In this document: one piece after another, positions 1-13,653 of the stretch
Numbering within the stretch: the stretch's first letter is position 1
Layout: every line of letters starts with the position of its first letter
NCBI GenBank assembly: GCA_031279765.1
Contig: JAITHU010000015.1
Location: forward strand, 1 to 43,359
Length of the DNA stretch: 43,359 nt
Direction: 5' to 3'
Source of the DNA: Mycoplasmataceae bacterium
GTDB taxonomy: Bacteria > Bacillota_I > Bacilli_A > Mycoplasmatales > Mycoplasmoidaceae
The notes under the pieces: model-generated
What the model saw: only the letters and a program-made list of their open reading frames with translations
The model's database searches: none
Told to the model about the DNA's origin: nothing
Program-made: the position numbers and the translations under genes

Positions 1-567
1 TACGATATTACAGCTCGTGCAATGTTATAGGCTTGTGGTGTGCATTGTACATTTTCTATTATGCGTTTGGGTTGTGGGGTTTCACCAATGACAAAATTGG
101 TTAATGCTGGAATTAATGTATGTTTAGGAACAGATGGTCAAGGAAGTGGTGATAACTTTAGTATGTTTGAATTAATGCGAATTGCTAGTTACTTACAAAA
201 AGGTGTTAATGCTGATTCTAATTTATTAGATTCATATGATGCGTTAAAAATGGCAACAATAAATGGTGCAAAAGCATTAGGAATCGAAAATAAAACCGGA
301 AGTATTGAAGTTGGAAAAAATGCTGATTTAAATATTTTATTTTTCAGATCAATAAATATGTATCCAATAAATAATCCAATCGATAATATCGTTTACAACG
401 CAACAGATGATGAAATTGAAACTACTATTATTAACGGAAAAATTGTTCGTGAAAAAAATAACTTTGTTAATCTTAAAAAAGATGAATTATTAAATTCAAT
501 GGAACAAATTAGAAAAAATATGTCTAAATATTTAGAAAAAGCTATTAAAGATTCAAGTAAACGATAA
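1..567 (+). CDS. MtaD-like amidohydrolase, C-terminal part, 5' end outside window
   Basis: C-terminal part of a metal-dependent amidohydrolase of the TRZ/ATZ/MtaD group (deaminases acting on S-adenosylhomocysteine, methylthioadenosine or guanine-like substrates). Visible are a VHC segment followed by an S-x-MRLGCGVSP stretch, then LGTDGQGSGDN, where the Asp belongs to the metal centre, and the closing GSIEVGKNADL / NGKIV barrel-return motifs typical of the family C-terminus. An in-frame TAG lies at 28-30, upstream of the VHC segment. The reading frame on both sides still resembles the family, so this is a nonsense mutation or a sequence error; translation downstream could otherwise only start at an internal ATG. 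Exact substrate cannot be told. The stop is 10 bp before the next gene on the same strand. Confidence 0.75.
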
Positions 568-577
568 ACAATAACTT

Positions 578-1030
578 ATGAATTTTTTAAATTTTTCATC
601 TTCTATTATGAACGTGTTAAAAAACGGTGATACAAGTAGTGATTTAACATTGTACATAATCCTCCAAATAGTAGAATGATCTGCATCAATTTTAACTTTT
701 GTTGCTTTTATACCAGAAATTATTCATACAATAAAAAACAAATCAACAAGCGATACTAACTTGTACATGTTTTTAATATTAACAATTGAATATGGACTAT
801 GAATAATTTTTGATATTATCATTGGTGTATGAGATGAAGATCTTGTGTTATCGTTGGGATTAGTGATTTGTGATTTCGTTGCTTTTTGCTTAGTGGCGAT
901 ATTATTAACTAGAAAAATACATCACATTTATTTAGCAAAAAAAATGAATATGACAGAAAAACAATTTGATAAATGAAAAATAAAACAAAAACGTATTAAA
1001 AAAGCATCAAACAAAAAAAATAAAAAATAA
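578..1030 (+). CDS. PQ-loop / SemiSWEET-like membrane protein
   Basis: A 150-residue integral membrane protein, readable only with TGA as Trp (at least four TGA codons). After a short polar N-terminus it has three hydrophobic segments (about residues 35-52, 63-80 and 88-108) and a Lys-rich cytosolic tail. The first segment carries FIPEIIHTIKNKST, which matches the PQ-loop signature (P-Q-x-x-x-x-x-x-K-S-T) with Glu in place of Gln. One three-helix unit is the size of bacterial SemiSWEET transporters, which dimerise to move small sugars. Substrate is unknown. It follows the amidohydrolase by 10 bp and is probably cotranscribed. It converges with the exonuclease gene, with 9 bp between the stops. 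Confidence 0.6.
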
Positions 1031-1039
1031 TTTTATATA

Positions 1040-1907
1040 CTAATCAATAATTTTTTCAAAATTTATAAAGTGATATTTACTAATAAATTCTTGCAATTTA
1101 TTTTTATCAATTTCTTTCTTTGTAAAATCATTAATATTGTATTCGTTTAATACATCGCATTTTATTTTTGCAAGTTTTTTGCAATCAAACGCTGATTTTT
1201 TTGATTCACTAAATTTCTTTTTTTGTGTTTCATTCAATTCATCTAAATTTTCATAAATGTTTTCTAACGTTTGATATTTTTTTAAAAGTATAGAAGCTTG
1301 TTTTTCTCCTATTCCTTTTACACCATATAAACAATCAGATGAATCTCCTGAAATACCTTTAAAATCACAAACTTGTTCTGGTTTCAAATCGTGATAATAA
1401 TTAGAAAAATTTTCTACGTCAACTTTAATGATATTTGAAATACCAGTTTTAAATAAATTAACACTTGTTAAAACGTTTACTAATTGTAACATATCATTAT
1501 CGCTTGTATAAATATCAACAAAAATATTTTCTTTATTAGCGAGTTTGCAAAAACTTCCTATGATATCGTCAGCTTCTATTGTTTCGATTGACAAATTTGT
1601 GCATCCAACAATGTCAATCGCTTCTTTAATTAATGGAATTTGTGATACTAATTCCTCTGGCATTGGTTTACGATTTGCTTTATATTCAGAAAATTCATCG
1701 TGACGAAAAGTTTTTTTACCATGATCAAAAGCTACTAATGCATAATCGTAATTATTATTTTTTATTAATTTTAACAAAATCATTAAAAACAATTTTAATG
1801 CGTTAGTTGGCAAAAAATTTTTTTCTTTTTGAATAACTAATTGTTTATATGAAGCGTAAAAACAACGGTACATTAATGAATTGCCATCTATAACCAATGC
1901 TTTTTTA

Positions 1908-1915
<8 letters not shown>
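1040..1915 (-). CDS. Stand-alone 5'-3' exonuclease (PolA N-terminal domain type)
   Basis: A 291-residue 5' nuclease equivalent to the N-terminal domain of DNA polymerase I. Mollicutes commonly carry this domain as a separate gene. It starts with the conserved ALVIDGNSLMYRCFYA and has the acidic metal-binding series VAFDHGKKTFRH, EADDIIG, YTSDNDMLQL and GISGDSSDCLYGVKGIGEKQA (helix-hairpin-helix region). Expected role: removal of RNA primers and flaps in lagging-strand maturation and repair, working with another polymerase. The ATG overlaps the end of ileS by 8 bp, which points to translational coupling in an ileS-exo unit. Confidence 0.92.
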
Positions 1916-4640
<2,725 letters not shown>

Positions 4641-4644
4641 ATTT

Positions 4645-7600
4645 TTAATTTTTATCTTTAAAATTCTTAACTCAAGTTTTTCCTAATTGGTCATTAAATC
4701 TTCTATCGTACACAATAATTCCTTTATCATCTCCATAAATCGTATTAATGATTGTTGATAAAGCTTTATTTTGTGTAGAAGTATCAACAGCACATTGAAT
4801 TATCAATTGTTTGATTACATTTGCACCAAATTTTGTTTCTAAATTACTAATTATTTCATTTTCATCACCTTTTGAAACATCTTCGTAATTAATTTGCATA
4901 ATTGCTAAACGATCACCATTATGAGCTGATTGATCTTCATATATAACGTTAGGTTCACTAGGATTTTTTTCAACTGAAAAAATTTCCTTTACTCCGTTCG
5001 AAGAAACTTTATTAATACCTGTTAAATAATTCGTCATATCTCCAGTTGGAATGTTGTTATCGCTTGTGAAATTAGCTCATCATGTATTATTTTCTTCAGT
5101 TCCTGGAGAATTAGTAATAATATTAATAAAAATTTGTTTTTTCTCTGCTAAGCTTGGAAACGTTGAAGAAGTAGGATCGATAATAGACGTTGAACGATTA
5201 ATTAAATTATCTTGTGTTTGTCATTTGTTACCAAGTGCAGTAGAAAAATTTTTAGATAAAGCTTGTAAGCTATAAACATTTGTACATTTTGAAGCAATAT
5301 AATTAACCAACGTATTTGTTCCGTCATCGTTAGTAGCACTACTTCCACCTTGATAAACATTTCTTCAAGCTCCGATTCCAGAAGTTCCATCAGTATCTGT
5401 AGCACGATATTGATAAAGTGCACCAGCTAAATTAGTATCGTTTGGATTAGCTTTACGTCAATTATCAAATAATGCAGTAGTAACAGCTGATGGGAATGTA
5501 TTAACGCTTTTAGTTTGTAATCCTAAAAATCCAAAACCAGTAATTGTTGAACTAGCAACTGGCATTTCGCAAAAATGATAATGAGCAGTAGAAGAATCTA
5601 CATAAGAACCAACAGCTACTTGTGTACTTCCTGATTGAGGAGTAACATATGTACTATTAAAAGCATTCGCGTAATTTGTTACTCCACCATAAATATTATT
5701 AAATTCACTTGATGAACTAATAACATTTTTGAAGTTTTCGTTAGCGATTGTATTATCTTTTGCTAATCAAGCGATATATGCTGGTTCATAACTATTACCA
5801 ATTTTTTCTTTTAACCAAGAAATAAACTTTCCATAATTAATAGTTGATGCAGAACCATGAACATATTTAATTGATGCTAAAAATTTGTAATAATCAAATA
5901 ATTCAGAAGCAGTACCATTGTTTCAAGATATTTGTGTGTTGTTTTTTCTTTCTCATTCGTTTCATAAAACATTAACTAATTGATCAGATGTTAAAGCTCC
6001 ATTTGCGTTAATATTTGCTCCATATGTTAAAGAAGAAAGAGTTTGTGTTGAACTAATTATTTTATCTGTTAAAAATTGTGAAGCAATTTCTTTTTTATAA
6101 TCACTTAAAATATTATCAGTTTTATATTCATCACTTTCTAATCAATAATTTAATGCTTTATTTTTAACATCATTAGAAAAAGAAGCATCTTTTCCATATG
6201 TTGAAACTAAATAATTAATTGCTTGTGTTAGAACTGGAGAATTAGTTTTTATTAAAATGTTTTCGCTTCATGTACGTGTGTCATCTTTTGATACATCTGA
6301 AGCTAATTCAATATTAGAAAGTAAAGTGTCAGCGTTTGTTGAGATGGTATTTTGTAAATCATAAATAGAAATAGTTGTAGGACTAACAGAACCGGTAATG
6401 TATTTTGAAACAGTATTAGGGATTACTTTTGTAATATCGTAATACGAAAAATAATCATATTTAAAACTATCATTGAAATAATCAGGTGTTAATGATTGCC
6501 CGCTATTAGCAACAAACGGAAAACAAGCAGCTAAACCATTGTTATATATAAGTTTATTATTAGCTGTCGCTGAACCTCATAAAGCATTAGCAGTATGTGT
6601 TTCAGAAAATTTAAAAAGATTTTTATTCGCATCAGAATAATTCGTAACTGCTGTTTGCCAATAAAAAAGATTATTAATACTAGTAACTAGCGCAAAGAAA
6701 GTTTGTCAATTATTTTTAAAATTACTAATATCATCATTAATTGCAGGATTAAATATTTTATCAAACATGTTTCAAGATTGTGGATTATTAATTGCGTCGT
6801 TTGCAATAGATAATAAAACATCATTCATATTTTCAGTAAAGAAACTATTTAAATCTCCAGATTGTTTAGTAAAATCGAAACCTTTTCCTTCGTAAGGATC
6901 ATCTTTAGCATCTTGTAAACAACGTACTTTTAAAATTACATTTTCACGTTCTTGAGTTTTTGGTTGAGTATGAAATCCGCTACCATCAGTTGCGTTATAT
7001 GCAGCACTTAAATAACCAGCTCCATCTAAACCAATAACGTGAATTCCTGGGTTTTCTCTAATAAAAATGAAAGGCAAATTGCTAGAACTTGCTGTTTTTA
7101 ATTGAAAAGCTGGAACTTCCAAATAATATCCATTACGATATCAATCGGTTGGATTAAGATTATCATCATTATTAAAAATTTTTAATTTTTTTCCTAAATT
7201 TCCACCAAGATCAACTGATTCATAAATACTTGATAAATCAAACGAATTGTCACTAGATAAAGAAACACTAGCAATCGGATTAACACCAGATGTACCTGTA
7301 AATAAAAAATTCTTCATAATGTCTGCAGTTCATAACGAAGAAACACTATTAGGATTAATTAAACCTTTTGGTAAGGAAGTTGAACCGGAAGCGTTTGTAT
7401 ATGCATTCCATAAATCTGAAACTGATGAAGCGTATGTAACATCAAGTTTTGTAAAAGCATCAGATGCTAAATTAACTCTAAATAAACAAGAAGAATCATC
7501 AGTGTATGATGTTCTAACTCTAATTATTCCTGTACTAGTTGCATCGCCAGTTCATGCACCATAATAATTAGGAGTAGAACCGGGATCGAATCCATCGTTA

Positions 7601-8547
7601 TAAAAATCATAAAATTTTTGGTTAGAACCGTATGATGGTCCTTGCCCATCACCTTTAGAAATATAAGGAAACTCATAATTACTTGTAGTTGGAACAGTAT
7701 TATCTTTTAAAACTTGTGCGTTATATGTGTTTTTTAAATCATCATTTTTTGCATCATATTTTCATAAAGTCATTGAAGTAGCAACAGGATTTGTAAGTTG
7801 TGTCATCATTTCAAAAGCTTTATGTTGAATTTGTGCATAATCCGCGTTTCTTTCTTTATTAAAATTAAAACTATCGTTAACAGCTTTACCAAAAAAATCA
7901 ATATCTTCTCAACGTTTTACATTAGTACTAGATAAATCACCAGAAATAAAATCTATAGGTGGAGTTGTATCAACATTTATTGTAGGATCGTACGAACCAT
8001 TAAGCGGTGAAGAAGCAATTGATAAATAATTTTTGCCATCTTGAAATACTTGTGTTGAGAAAAAAGAACGCACACTGTTGTAAATTTGATCCATAATAAA
8101 AGAATCTTTTGTTCCACCAACAGGATCTAAAACGTTATTTTGAAAATAATAAGGTCAATTAGACAAATTAGTATCTTTTGATTGATTTAATTGCGTATCA
8201 TACGTATCATTTGCTGATTTATCTCATTCATCTCATTTATCTTTTCAAATGCTATATTCATCTTTGTGCAATTTAAATCATTCATACAAAAGTTTGTTTA
8301 CAACTGATGTCTTAAAAGTACCAGTCGATGTTTTGTCATTGAAAGCTTTAATAATTTCTTCTTTCAATGTTACTGAAAGATCATCATTATTTTTTGCTTT
8401 AGCAAAATAATTTCCATCACCTCTATCTACTAAGTTATCGATAATTTTTTGTTCAACACCACAAGAAGTAAGAAGAAGTGTAGAAATACTGCCGGCAACA
8501 AAAAAACCCAATAACGAAAATCTAGATATTTTTATTTTTTTACCCAT
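4645..8547 (-). CDS. Large lipoprotein (1300 aa), DUF3713-like mollicute family
   Basis: A 1300-residue surface lipoprotein in one frame once TGA is read as Trp. The N-terminus has Lys-rich residues, a hydrophobic stretch and the lipobox LLTSC, so the mature protein should be diacylated at Cys29 or close to it and exposed outside the membrane. The mature part is rich in Asn, Ser, Thr and aromatics and shows no enzymatic motif. The C-terminal end (IVYDRRFNDQLGKTWV) resembles the end of the large repeated lipoproteins of mycoplasmas annotated DUF3713; that assignment is from memory and is not certain. A TATAAT box at 8571-8576 gives a leader of about 17 nt. It is divergent from sufC across a 45-bp gap. 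Confidence 0.8.
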
Positions 8548-8570
8548 ATAACTAAGTTAACCTTACTTTT

Positions 8571-8576
8571 ATTATA
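8571..8576 (-). promoter_or_regulatory. -10 box of the 1300-aa lipoprotein
   Basis: A perfect TATAAT on the minus strand, 23 bp before the lipoprotein ATG. No clear -35 is visible, which is common in mollicutes. The 45-bp region must also hold the sufC promoter on the other strand. Confidence 0.6.
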
Positions 8577-8592
8577 CATTAAACATTTTCCA

Positions 8593-9258
8593 ATGATTAC
8601 TAAAAAAAATATTTTAATATTAAAGAAAGTTTCTATAAAAATAAAAAAGAAAAAAGTCATTTCTAATATAAGCGTAACAGCTAAAACTGGTGATGTTATT
8701 TGTATAAGTGGTCCTAACGGAATAGGAAAAACAACTTTATTCAAAGGAATAATGAAACATTTTTCTACTACTATTGATTCTGGAGAAATATTATTTAATG
8801 ATAAAAATATAAATAATCTTTCTACTGATGAAATAGCACGTTTAGGTTTTTTTTATATCGATCAAAATCCCGTTGAGTTACCTGGAATAAAATTAATCGA
8901 TTTACTAAGAATAATTCATAATAAAAAAAATAATGAGATTTTTGAAAAAAAAATAAACGAAGCAGTAAAAAAATTTGATTTCAACAACGAACTTTTATAT
9001 CGAGATATTAATGTTGGCTTTTCTGGTGGTCAAAAAAAGAAAAGTGAAATTTTACAAGCATATTTTTTTGAACCAAAAATTTTTCTACTAGATGAGATAG
9101 ATTCTGGTTTAGATGCGAAAGCAATGAAATATGTGATAACTTACTTAAATTCAATAAGAAATAAAAGTATTATTTTATTTATTTCGCATAATAAAACATT
9201 TAGCGATTTATTAAAACCTAACAAAACAATTGATTTGTCAAAAAAAATAAATGAATAA
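8593..9258 (+). CDS. sufC: SUF Fe-S assembly ATPase SufC
   Basis: A 221-residue ABC-type ATPase. The Walker A is SGPNGIGKTT (residues 39-48), the signature FSGGQKKK, the Walker B IFLLDEIDSGLD and the switch His is in FISHN. DEIDSGLD and LSTDEIARLG are characteristic of SufC rather than transporter ATPases. SufC energises assembly of Fe-S clusters on the SufB/SufD scaffold. It is the first gene of sufC-sufD-sufS-sufU and overlaps the next gene by 8 bp. The chosen ATG gives the normal N-terminus for the family. Confidence 0.93.
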   Translation: MITKKNILILKKVSIKIKKKKVISNISVTAKTGDVICISGPNGIGKTTLFKGIMKHFSTTIDSGEILFNDKNINNLSTDEIARLGFFYIDQNPVELPGIKLIDLLRIIHNKKNNEIFEKKINEAVKKFDFNNELLYRDINVGFSGGQKKKSEILQAYFFEPKIFLLDEIDSGLDAKAMKYVITYLNSIRNKSIILFISHNKTFSDLLKPNKTIDLSKKINE

Positions 9259-9817
9259 AATAATCAACGTTCTTGATAATAGCAAAATCAACATTAATTC
9301 ACAAACAAAACAAGAAATAAGTGTTATTGATTTTTGCAAATCTAATATTACAAAAAAAATAAATTGTAATATAGAAAAAGGACATGAGTTAAAAATAAAT
9401 TTCTTTATTTCAGCGAAAAACGCAAATAAAGAATATGTTGTTAGTTTTGATAACAAAGAAAATACAAAATTTAGTTGTAATATTTATTGTTTTTGCATCA
9501 AAAATTCAACAATAAATATTAAACTTAGCAACAGTGTTGGAATTATTGCTAATAACGTGGAATGTAAGCAATTGATAAAAGGTATAATTTTTGACAATAA
9601 TTCAACAATTGATGTTGAACCAATTATTATTGCAAACAACAATACAATACATGCATCGCACGAAGTTGATATAGGTAATATAGATTACAATCAATTATTT
9701 TATCTTTTATCACGCGGAGTTGAAAAAAAAGAAGCAACAAATATGTTAATTTTATCAGCGTTAAATAGTTGTGAAATAGATAATGAAATATTTAAAAAAC
9801 TAGAAAATATTTTATAA
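9251..9817 (+). CDS. sufD: Short SufD/SufB-type scaffold protein
   Basis: A 188-residue protein of the SufB/SufD beta-helix family, less than half the usual size (about 420-470). The C-terminal core is clear: PIIIANNNTIHASHEVDIG followed by YNQLFYLLSRGVEKKEATNMLI, matching the family's conserved H-x-A-T/S-H and LFYLMSRG motifs. The N-terminal region usually present is mostly missing. It overlaps sufC by 8 bp, so the two are translationally coupled. No second sufB or sufD is found in this operon, so this protein may act as a homodimer with SufC, or a sufB may lie elsewhere. The frame is intact, which argues against a pseudogene. Confidence 0.78.
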   Translation: MNKIINVLDNSKININSQTKQEISVIDFCKSNITKKINCNIEKGHELKINFFISAKNANKEYVVSFDNKENTKFSCNIYCFCIKNSTINIKLSNSVGIIANNVECKQLIKGIIFDNNSTIDVEPIIIANNNTIHASHEVDIGNIDYNQLFYLLSRGVEKKEATNMLILSALNSCEIDNEIFKKLENIL

Positions 9818-9854
9818 TAATTTTCAATCAAATTTTATTATAAAAATGTTCTCA

Positions 9855-9860
9855 TATAAT
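9855..9860 (+). promoter_or_regulatory. -10 box directly before sufS (leaderless candidate)
   Basis: TATAAT ends 6 nt before the sufS ATG at 9867. A start 6-7 nt after the box would put the first transcribed base on the A of ATG. It suggests sufS-sufU has its own promoter inside the suf cluster. Confidence 0.5.
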
Positions 9861-9866
9861 TAAGTT

Positions 9867-11108
9867 ATGAATGATGTAAAAAAAACACTATCGTTAGCCA
9901 AAATTAAAAAAGAATTTCCTTGATTTAAAAATAATCCGAATTGAACATATCTCGATTCATCAGCAACATCTCTAAAACCACAAGAAGTAATTGAAGCTGA
10001 AATTGAATATTATGCAAAATTAGGTGTTAGTACTCATAACACAGATTCAGATATTGCACAAAAAGTTAATGATTTAGTTAAAACCACAAGAAGTAATGTC
10101 GCAAAATTTATTAATGCTAGTTACGATGAAATTAGTTTTAATTCTGGTGCAACGGAAGGGTTAAATTTAATTGCTAATACTTTGAAAAAAAAACTAAAAA
10201 AAAATGATGAAATAGTTTTAGCATATTCTGAGCACGCTTCTAATTTACTACCATGAATTAAAATTGCTAATAACGTTAAATGCAAACTAGTATATGTTGG
10301 TGATAAAAAAAAAATACCTGATAATAATCTTTTTTTGAAAGCAATTACTAAGAATACAAAAATTGTTACCTTTTGTAATATTTCGAATGTTTTTGCATAC
10401 AACATTGATATCAATAAAATTACAGAAAAAATTAAAGAAATCAACAAAAATATTATCATTGTTATTGATGCAACACAAAGTATTCCACATATGAAAATTG
10501 ATACAAAAAAAGCAAATATAGATTATTTAGTTTTTAGTGGACACAAAATGTTAGGTCCAACCGGAATAGGTGTATTATATTGCAATAAAAAACACTTATT
10601 AACAACTGAACCATTGCGTCTCGGTGGAGGAATGAACACCAACGTAACTAAAAATAGTTTTACATTTGCAAATGCACCTGATAAGTTTGAAGGTGGTACA
10701 CATAATATTGCAGGAATAATTGGTTTAAATGCAGCAATAAATTTTATCAACCGTATTGGAATAGAAAATATTGAAGAACATGAAATGAAATTAAAAAATT
10801 ATATTAATAAAAAATTTAGTGAAATAAAAAATATCGAATTCTATAATAGTTTTGCAAAGTTCCCAATTTGCATTTTTAATATGAAAGGAATTTATCCGCA
10901 AGATTTAGCGAGTTTTTTAGCACACAATAAAATTATTGTTCGTAGTGGAACGATGTGTGCAAAACTTCAACACAATATTAGTAACAACGAAGTTGGATAC
11001 GTTAGAGCATCTTTTTATTTATACAACGATGAAAAAGATGTTGATAAATTAGTTAAGTTATTAAAAAACTTTAAAAAAGGGGATATATTGAAACATGTCA
11101 TTAAATAA
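9867..11108 (+). CDS. sufS: Cysteine desulfurase SufS
   Basis: A 413-residue PLP-dependent cysteine desulfurase that takes sulfur from cysteine as a persulfide and passes it to SufU. The PLP lysine is K227 in FSGHKMLGP, and the catalytic cysteine is C364 in VRSGTMCAKL, the group II (SufS/CsdA) arrangement RxGxxCA. NSGATEGLN and DATQSIPH are further cofactor-pocket motifs, and GGGMN and FEGGTHN are also conserved. Three early Trp codons are TGA. There is no Shine-Dalgarno before the ATG and a TATAAT lies just upstream. It overlaps sufU by 14 bp. Confidence 0.95.
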
Positions 11109-11550
11109 AAATAATAATATCGAATTAGAAAAACGAAGACAAAAAATTCTTCAACATTACGAAAGTCCGGTAAATAAACTTAAAAATAAAAATAAGTATT
11201 TAGATTATTCTTCGGTAAATGAAAATTCCCCAAGCTGTATTGATAATTTAACAATTTATACAAAAATAAAAAATAATAAAATAGTTGATATTGTATTCGA
11301 TGGAATCGGATGTGTAATTTCCACTTCATCTACTGACATGATGATTGAACAAATTAAAAATAAAACTATAAACGAAGGAATGAAAATCATTGATGAATAT
11401 TTAAAAATGATTTATAAAAAAAAATACGATGCTAAAAAAATAAATGATCTTGTTGTATTTGAAAATGTTAATAAGCAATTAAATAGAATTAAATGCGCAA
11501 CTATCGGTATTGAAGCAATAAAAAAAAGTATTGTAAAAGTAAAAAAATAA
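11095..11550 (+). CDS. sufU: SufU sulfur-transfer protein (IscU-like)
   Basis: A 151-residue IscU/SufU-family protein. The family's three cysteines are present: C in NSPSCID (usual form NPxCGD), C in GIGCVISTSSTDMM, and C in IKCATIG. In Firmicutes SufU is a zinc-dependent sulfur acceptor that works with SufS, matching its place right behind sufS with a 14-bp overlap. The N-terminal QHYESPVNK fits the family's N-terminal YxxPxNxG motif. It closes the suf cluster; a promoter and an unrelated lipoprotein gene follow. Confidence 0.92.
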   Translation: MSLNKNNNIELEKRRQKILQHYESPVNKLKNKNKYLDYSSVNENSPSCIDNLTIYTKIKNNKIVDIVFDGIGCVISTSSTDMMIEQIKNKTINEGMKIIDEYLKMIYKKKYDAKKINDLVVFENVNKQLNRIKCATIGIEAIKKSIVKVKK

Positions 11551-11559
11551 AATACCTGC

Positions 11560-11565
11560 TATAAT
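11560..11565 (+). promoter_or_regulatory. -10 box of the small lipoprotein gene
   Basis: TATAAT 9 nt before the ATG at 11575, predicting a 5' leader of only 2-4 nt. Confidence 0.5.
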
Positions 11566-11574
11566 GATAATGTT

Positions 11575-12123
11575 ATGATAAAAAATTTAAAGTTTTTAAT
11601 TCCAACAAGTCTTTTTTTCATTCCTGTTATTACAAGTTGTGGTGCACAAAAATTTGGTGATGTACCTAGCGTTACTTTTAGTGGAGGAAGTGAATGTACA
11701 GCACAACTATACGATACTCCAACGGGTGATAATTATTCTATTGTACTAACAAAAAGTGAATTCGATATTCATCACATGAAAATTGATATTCAAATTGTAG
11801 ATGCTGAAGGTGATTCTGTAGTTGGTGGTTGAAACACATATACGCATAGTTGAAATCATGCATTTAGTGGAATTTATGGTCAAAAAGTTAATGAAGTAGT
11901 ATGAGAAGTAACTTCAAGAGGTGGAACTCCGATACCTCCTCAAGATGCTTATGGTGGCAGTACTCCATACGGATATTGAAAAGTTAGTTTTGTAACTGAC
12001 GATAATGAAAGTGATTGTGCTCAAAGCAGATTGATTGTATATGGTTGCATAAAATATTCTTGAGGAACAACTTTTGATCCTAGTAGAGAACAAGAAACAA
12101 CATGATATTATAATTTTTTTTAA
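11575..12123 (+). CDS. Small surface lipoprotein, unknown function
   Basis: A 182-residue predicted lipoprotein with an N-terminal hydrophobic segment ending in VITSC (lipobox, Cys at about residue 22). The mature part is rich in Gly, Ser, Thr and Tyr, with tryptophans mostly encoded by TGA, and contains IPPQDAYGGSTPYGYW. It looks like a compact beta-rich extracellular domain, but I do not recognise the family. The gene converges with the M32 carboxypeptidase, 21 bp between stops, without a convincing hairpin between them. Confidence 0.75.
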
Positions 12124-12144
12124 AAAATTAAATAATAATAAAAT

Positions 12145-13653
12145 TTATATTTTTATTTTGTATAAGCTACTAAATTTTTTAATTAAATAATCAACATAAT
12201 ATTTTGGATTAAATTCTTCATTAGTAACTTTTTTTAATAATTGTATTGATGTATATAAAGCACCATATTGATGAATGTTATTTTTCAATCATTTTTTAAT
12301 TTCAATAAATTTGCCACTACTTAATAAATTATTTACATTAATCTTTTTTCGCATTGTGTTAATTCATTGAGCAGCCATTGCACTACCTAATGCGTATGCA
12401 GGGAAATAACCAAATGAACCATCAGATCAATGAATATCCTGCAAAATTCCTAGTGTATCTGTCGGTGGGGTAATTCCTAAATATTTTTTATATTTTTCGT
12501 TTCATACTTTGTTCAAATTATTTATATTTATTTTGCCATTAAATATTTCTTTCTCTAATTCATAACGAATGATAATGTGAATTGAATACGTTAATTCATC
12601 TGCTTCTGTTCTTATAAAGGAAGGGATAGAAATATTAATAGCATTAATAAATTTTTCTAAATTAACTTTCTCTAATTGTTTTGGAAAATGATTTTGCAAT
12701 TTTTTGTATAATGGTTTTCAAAATTCAATCGATCTACCTATTTGATTTTCTAATAATCTAGATTGTGATTCATGCATACCACTACCAATTGCACAAGTAA
12801 TTGGTGTACCTTCAAATTTTTTATCAATTTGTTGTTGAAAAAAAGCGTGTCCAATTTCGTGAATAACACTAAAAATATTTTCAGAAAGTTGTGTTTCATT
12901 ATACCTTGTTGTTATTCGTACATCACCAATTGATAATTCCATAGTAAAAGGGTGAGAACTAGTAGCCATGTAACCATTTTCTTTTTTAAAATCAAGATAT
13001 TCTAATAGAACATTGTTAAAATTTTTTTGAGAATCAATTGCAAATTTTTGGTTTAAGAATTTATCATCAATTTTTTTAGCACTATTAATTTTTTTAATCA
13101 ATGGAACAATTTTAGCTTTTAATAATTCGAAAAAAGCATCGTATTTTTTCATATCCATTCCTTCTTCGAAATCATCAAGCATTTGATCGTATAATGGCAT
13201 TTTACTTTTTCTACATGCATAAATTTTTTTTGTCATTTCAATAATTTTAAGCAAATACGGTTTGTACAAATTGTAATTATTGTCTTTCTTTGCTTTTCTT
13301 CAAATTTGTGTTGATTCTTTTTGTAATTTAACAAATTCAACATACATTTTTTTAGGAATGCATTTAGTTTTTTCAATAGATTTTATGTATATATCAACTA
13401 TTCTTTTTGTAGTTTCATCCAATTTACAAGATTGTAATTTTTTTAAATTATTAAAAGCAATATCACTAGTTTTATATATAAATATTTCTCCTGCTAGCAA
13501 AGCAAAAGCTTTATTACGATAATCTGCACCAGCGGATGGAGCAACAGTTTCATCGTCGAATGAAATTGTTCCCAACGCCAAATCAAAAGCATTAAGTTTT
13601 TCTTGAAATTCTTTTAACCAAATAAGTAATTTTTCTTTATTTTCCATATTCAT
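12145..13653 (-). CDS. M32-family metallocarboxypeptidase
   Basis: A 502-residue zinc carboxypeptidase of family M32 (Thermus aquaticus / Bacillus carboxypeptidase type), full length for the family. Zinc ligands are in HEIGH (H265, E266, H269) and the third ligand Glu is in HESQSRLLENQIGRS. VRITTRYNE, ATSSHPFTMELSIGD and the C-terminal HWSDGSFGYFPAYALGSAMAAQ are M32 hallmarks. It is expected to trim C-terminal residues from peptides in the cytosol, supplying amino acids to a host-dependent cell. The ATG overlaps the stop of the upstream PAP2-like gene by one base (TAATG), so the two are coupled. Confidence 0.95.

Noticed and set aside
4645-8547. Decayed lipoprotein with many stops
   Set aside because: All interruptions are TGA in one frame; with TGA = Trp it is a single intact 1300-residue gene.
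9251-9817. sufD as a pseudogene because of its small size
   Set aside because: Frame is intact, key C-terminal motifs are kept, and it is tightly coupled to sufC, so a functional short form is more likely.
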